A stretch of DNA of 64,000 nt from Pseudomonadota bacterium (lineage in GTDB: Bacteria > Pseudomonadota > Alphaproteobacteria > Rhizobiales > Pleomorphomonadaceae), in NCBI GenBank assembly GCA_023436885.1, contig JAEZHI010000034.1:248001-312000 (forward strand). Direction: 5' to 3'. A model generated the notes under the pieces. It did no database searches and was not told where the DNA came from. It was given only the letters and a program-made list of their open reading frames with translations. A program made the position numbers and the translations under genes. Positions 61,562 through 64,000 of the stretch are shown here, one piece after another; the first letter of the stretch is position 1, and each line of letters opens with the position of its first letter.

Positions 61562-62482
61562 ATGGCCAGAACCGACCTCTTCGATGGCATCAGCGAGTTT
61601 CTCACCGTCGTCAGGCGGGGCAGCTTCCGCGCGGCAGCCCGCGAACTCGGCGTCACGCCGGGTGCGGTCAGCCAGGCTGTTCAAACCTTGGAACGACGGA
61701 TCGGCCTGCCGCTCCTGCATCGCACCACGCGCCACGTCGCCCTGACTGAGGCCGGCGAGCGATTTCTCGCCGAGGTGCAGCCGGCGGCCAACGCCATTGC
61801 CGGCTCGCTCGACAATCTTGCCAATCTCAGCGGACGGCCATCGGGCACGCTCCGGCTGCTCACCCATAATATCGCCGCCCGCGAGGTACTGACGCCGGTC
61901 TTGCCTGACTTCCTCGCCGCCTACCCGGATATCCATGTCGAGGTCATCACCGATACCAAACGCACCGATCTGGTAGGAGGCGGCTTTGACGCTGGCATTC
62001 GTATCGGTGAGTTCATCGATCAAGACATGCTGACGATCCGCGTCACGCCACCTTTCTCCTGGGTTGTTGTTGGCTCACCTGCTTATTTCGCCGCTCACGG
62101 CAAGCCGGAGACTCCCGATGAACTTGCAAAGCACACCTGCCTACGCTTCCGCCTGCCAGATACCGGCGACCTCTATCGCTGGGAATTCGAGCGGGAAGGC
62201 GTCGCCGTCACCATAGATCCACCGGGGCAGCTAACGTCGGACGATTCGGCCCTGCTGCGCGCCATGGCCGTCACCGGCCTCGGGCTCACCTATTCCTCAT
62301 CGCAGACTGCTCGCAATGAGCTGGCCGACGGCCACCTCGAAACCTGCCTCGATGCCTTTGTCCCGGCCCAGGACGCGCTCTACCTTTACTATCCCAAGTC
62401 GAGCCGCCTGCAGCCCAAACTGCGCGTGTTCATCGACGCCTGCCTCCGGAGCATGCGGGAAAAATCGAGAGACCAGTCCTAA
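61562..62482 (+). CDS. LysR family transcriptional regulator
   Basis: 306 residues. Helix-turn-helix at 10-40 (FLTVVRRGSFRAAARELGVTPGAVSQAVQTLERRIG), then a periplasmic-binding-protein-like effector domain from about residue 90. It resembles the CrgA/DsdC-like branch that often acts on the gene next door. The aldo/keto reductase is divergent and is the likely target. The stop codon overlaps the end of the convergent lysE gene by 4 bp. Confidence 0.92.
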   Translation: MARTDLFDGISEFLTVVRRGSFRAAARELGVTPGAVSQAVQTLERRIGLPLLHRTTRHVALTEAGERFLAEVQPAANAIAGSLDNLANLSGRPSGTLRLLTHNIAAREVLTPVLPDFLAAYPDIHVEVITDTKRTDLVGGGFDAGIRIGEFIDQDMLTIRVTPPFSWVVVGSPAYFAAHGKPETPDELAKHTCLRFRLPDTGDLYRWEFEREGVAVTIDPPGQLTSDDSALLRAMAVTGLGLTYSSSQTARNELADGHLETCLDAFVPAQDALYLYYPKSSRLQPKLRVFIDACLRSMREKSRDQS

Positions 62483-63102
62483 ATCCCCGGAACAAGGGAT
62501 CCCAAGGCCAAAACACCGAAGGCAAGGATCAAGGCTCCCGAGAACCTCCCAACCCACAGTGCGAATCGATCGCTCAGCTTGTGGCGAACCAGTGACACGC
62601 CACCGGTCAGAATGATCCACCAGGCAAGCGAGCCGGCAAAGACGCTGCCGACCAAAACCGTTGTCGAAGCCGCGTCCGCCGTGGAGGCCAATCCGAGACC
62701 GGCGAAGAACAGTGCAAAGGAGAAGATCGTCGTCGGATTGGTGATGGTGAGCAAAAAGGTAGCGCCGATGGTGCCGAGAAGATCGCGTGCGCCAATCTCG
62801 GCTGCCGGCCGTGGTGCCCTAGGCTTCATCCCTCGCCATCCCAACCAGATCATGGCGACGCCGCCAAAGAGCCGCATCGGCAGATCGATCTCTGCGAGAA
62901 AAGCCGAAAACGCAGCAAAGCCGAGCGCGGCCAGTCCGCCGTAGAAGGCATCAGCAAATGCCGTTCCGAGACCGCCGGCAAGCCCGACCCAAAAACCTCG
63001 CTGCAGTGTGCGATTGATGCAGAGCGCACCGATCGGCCCCAGCGGGGCGGCAATCGCAAAGCCGAGGCCAAAGCCCTTGGCGGCCAGCAATAGAAGACTC
63101 AC
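62479..63102 (-). CDS. LysE family amino acid exporter
   Basis: 207 residues with six predicted membrane helices. The first (LLLLAAKGFGLGFAIAAPLGPIGALCINRTLQRG) is the LysE/RhtB signature. Exports an amino acid; which one is unknown. The GTG start overlaps the stop of the upstream Lrp gene as GTGA, so the regulator and exporter are translationally coupled, which fits control by amino acid sensing. Confidence 0.92.
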   Translation of the reverse strand: MSLLLLAAKGFGLGFAIAAPLGPIGALCINRTLQRGFWVGLAGGLGTAFADAFYGGLAALGFAAFSAFLAEIDLPMRLFGGVAMIWLGWRGMKPRAPRPAAEIGARDLLGTIGATFLLTITNPTTIFSFALFFAGLGLASTADAASTTVLVGSVFAGSLAWWIILTGGVSLVRHKLSDRFALWVGRFSGALILAFGVLALGSLVPGI

Positions 63103-63554
63103 GGCGCCGCCCTCCTCGGTCTGAACGGCGGTTCCACCACCGTTGAGAGCGCAATCATGGTCTCGCTACGGGCGATCAGCCGCCGCCGCTTGAAATCATC
63201 GAGGAACGACTCGATGCCGGAGAGCGATGCCACGCGGATCTTGATGAGATAGTTCCAGACACCCGTGACGTGCTGACATTCGATAATGGCCGGATGATCG
63301 GCAGCCACCGCGCGGAAAACCGTCTCATCCGCATCGGCAGCCAGGCCGACGAAGACAAAGGCACAGACACCGAAGCCAAGCGCCTCGGCATCGGCATCGA
63401 CGGTGAAGCGCCGGATCACTCCGTTCGCCACCAGGCGCCGGATGCGCTCGTTGACCGCCGAGGTCGACAGGCCGACCTCACCGCCGATATCGGCCAGAGA
63501 GCGGCGCGCATCGTCACCAAGGCACATCACGATTTGACGATCGGTCTCATCCAT
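63099..63554 (-). CDS. Lrp/AsnC family transcriptional regulator
   Basis: 151 residues. Helix-turn-helix (DETDRQIVMCLGDDARRSLADIGGEVGLSTSAVNERIRRL, 2-41) and an AsnC/RAM ligand domain (CAFVFVGLAADADETVFRAVA, VTGVWNYLIKIRVASLSGIE). It should sense an amino acid and control itself and lysE. The ATG before DETDRQI is the family start; the longer frame runs into the promoter. A wide inverted repeat lies just upstream. Confidence 0.92.
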   Translation of the reverse strand: MDETDRQIVMCLGDDARRSLADIGGEVGLSTSAVNERIRRLVANGVIRRFTVDADAEALGFGVCAFVFVGLAADADETVFRAVAADHPAIIECQHVTGVWNYLIKIRVASLSGIESFLDDFKRRRLIARSETMIALSTVVEPPFRPRRAAP

Positions 63555-63567
63555 GCAAACAAACTTC

Positions 63568-63647
63568 CCGTACGACGAACCAGTGCCGATAATATTTATC
63601 GCGCAGTCTCGATTTTCAAGGAAATTTTGTCGACACACATCGTACGG
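63568..63647. promoter_or_regulatory. Candidate Lrp operator
   Basis: CCGTACGA (63568-63575) and TCGTACGG (63640-63647) are perfect inverted repeats 64 bp apart, in the divergent region between the Lrp-lysE operon and the FMN reductase. Such distant paired sites suit an octameric Lrp that wraps DNA. The A+T-rich centre (AATATTTAT) is also typical. Confidence 0.5.
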
Positions 63648-63782
63648 ACCGGATAATCACCGTCGTAGACAGCTTTCCGGAAAATCCCCTATAAATAGAA
63701 GGTGATCCGCCAGCCCATCAGAGACTGACGGCGTGGGACGGAGCGAAACGATTCCGGCTCCGTCGGGGCAAAGGAGAAAAGC

Positions 63783-64000
63783 ATGGCATATGATGTCGCG
63801 GTTATTGTCGGCAGCTTGCGCAAGGGATCCTTCTCGCGGGCGGTAGCCGACAACCTCGCAACGCTCGCCGCGGACAAGCTGAAGCTTCGCATCGTCGAGA
63901 TTGGCGATCTGCCGCTTTATAACCCAGACCTCGACGAAGCAACGCCGCCACCCGCCTGGGCCAGGTTCCGCAGTGAGATCGTTAGCGCCGACGCCGTGCT
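63783..64000 (+). CDS. NADPH-dependent FMN reductase, N-terminal part
   Basis: The frame continues past the window; 72 residues are visible. MAYDVAVIVGSLRKGSFSRAVADNLATLA is the start of the flavodoxin-like FMN_red family with the FMN-phosphate loop GSLRKGSFS, and EIGDLPLYNPDL follows. Family members are quinone, azo or chromate reductases. AAAGGAGAA lies 4 bp before the ATG. Confidence 0.93.
   Translation, partial: MAYDVAVIVGSLRKGSFSRAVADNLATLAADKLKLRIVEIGDLPLYNPDLDEATPPPAWARFRSEIVSADAV

Noticed and set aside
1..64000. CRISPR arrays, insertion sequences, prophage or defence genes
   Set aside because: No regular short repeats with spacers, transposases, phage structural genes or restriction systems were found.

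Overview
The window is a densely packed, GC-rich stretch of chromosome from a Gram-negative alphaproteobacterium, most likely a member of the Hyphomicrobiales (Rhizobiales). Markers are the alphaproteobacterial F1-ATPase zeta subunit (DUF1476), an lpiA-acvB lysyl-phosphatidylglycerol operon, an IalB-type protein, the purS / small membrane protein / purQ arrangement, a liv operon with a DUF6867-like gene, and bipartite palindromic intergenic repeats of a style I know from this order. The genus cannot be fixed from what is visible. I see no phage, IS element, CRISPR array or rRNA operon; almost everything looks like core chromosome.

Layout. 1-2.2 kb: the end of a sugar-utilisation operon (GH2 glycosidase, sugar ABC ATPase). 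2.3-2.9 kb: a small secreted orphan. 3.0-6.3 kb: a three-gene operon of a circularly permuted ATP-grasp protein, an alpha-E protein and a transglutaminase-like protein. 6.5-18.9 kb: a PRC-barrel envelope protein, radC, a MazG-like protein, a DUF4139 protein, a zinc ribbon, map, sfsA, acvB-lpiA, a CinA-like domain protein, gpt and an RlpA-like protein. 19.06 kb: tRNA-Leu(UAA). 19.7-25.6 kb: Fe-alcohol dehydrogenase, the Anbu proteasome-like protease, a small membrane protein, nadE, a receiver protein and ndk. 25.8-29.0 kb: divergent oxyR/katA, then ialB. 29.4-36.6 kb: a peptide-binding protein, an AMP-ligase-like pseudoenzyme, recO-recX-rlmE and ppx/gppA. 36.8-43.6 kb: a complete branched-chain amino-acid transporter, livHMGF plus a DUF6867-like gene and two binding proteins. 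44-54.5 kb: purine synthesis (purB, purC, purS, purQ, purL) interleaved with small regulators and a BLUF-like protein. 54.7-57.5 kb: bolA, grxD, a fused ArsR-SRPBCC regulator and a serine hydrolase. 57.6-64 kb: rpsD, murI, trmJ, an aldo/keto reductase with a divergent LysR regulator, lysE with an Lrp regulator, and the start of an FMN reductase.

Genes that act together: purC/S/Q/L and purB make IMP and AMP; bolA and grxD are classical iron-sulfur partners; lpiA makes and flips lysyl-PG while acvB is expected to hydrolyse it; oxyR probably controls katA; livHMGF with its two binding proteins forms one importer. The ATP-grasp/alpha-E/transglutaminase operon and the Anbu protease are two halves of a neighbourhood often found together, here 15 kb apart.

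The observations most worth a second look are the ATP-grasp/Anbu system with its catalytically empty transglutaminase fold, an ANL-family pseudoenzyme, a BLUF fold without its flavin residues between purQ and purL, inverted copies of a two-hairpin repeat 43 kb apart, a Fur-like palindrome followed by an orphan terminator (possible small RNA), and an ArsR-SRPBCC pair present both as separate genes and as a fusion.
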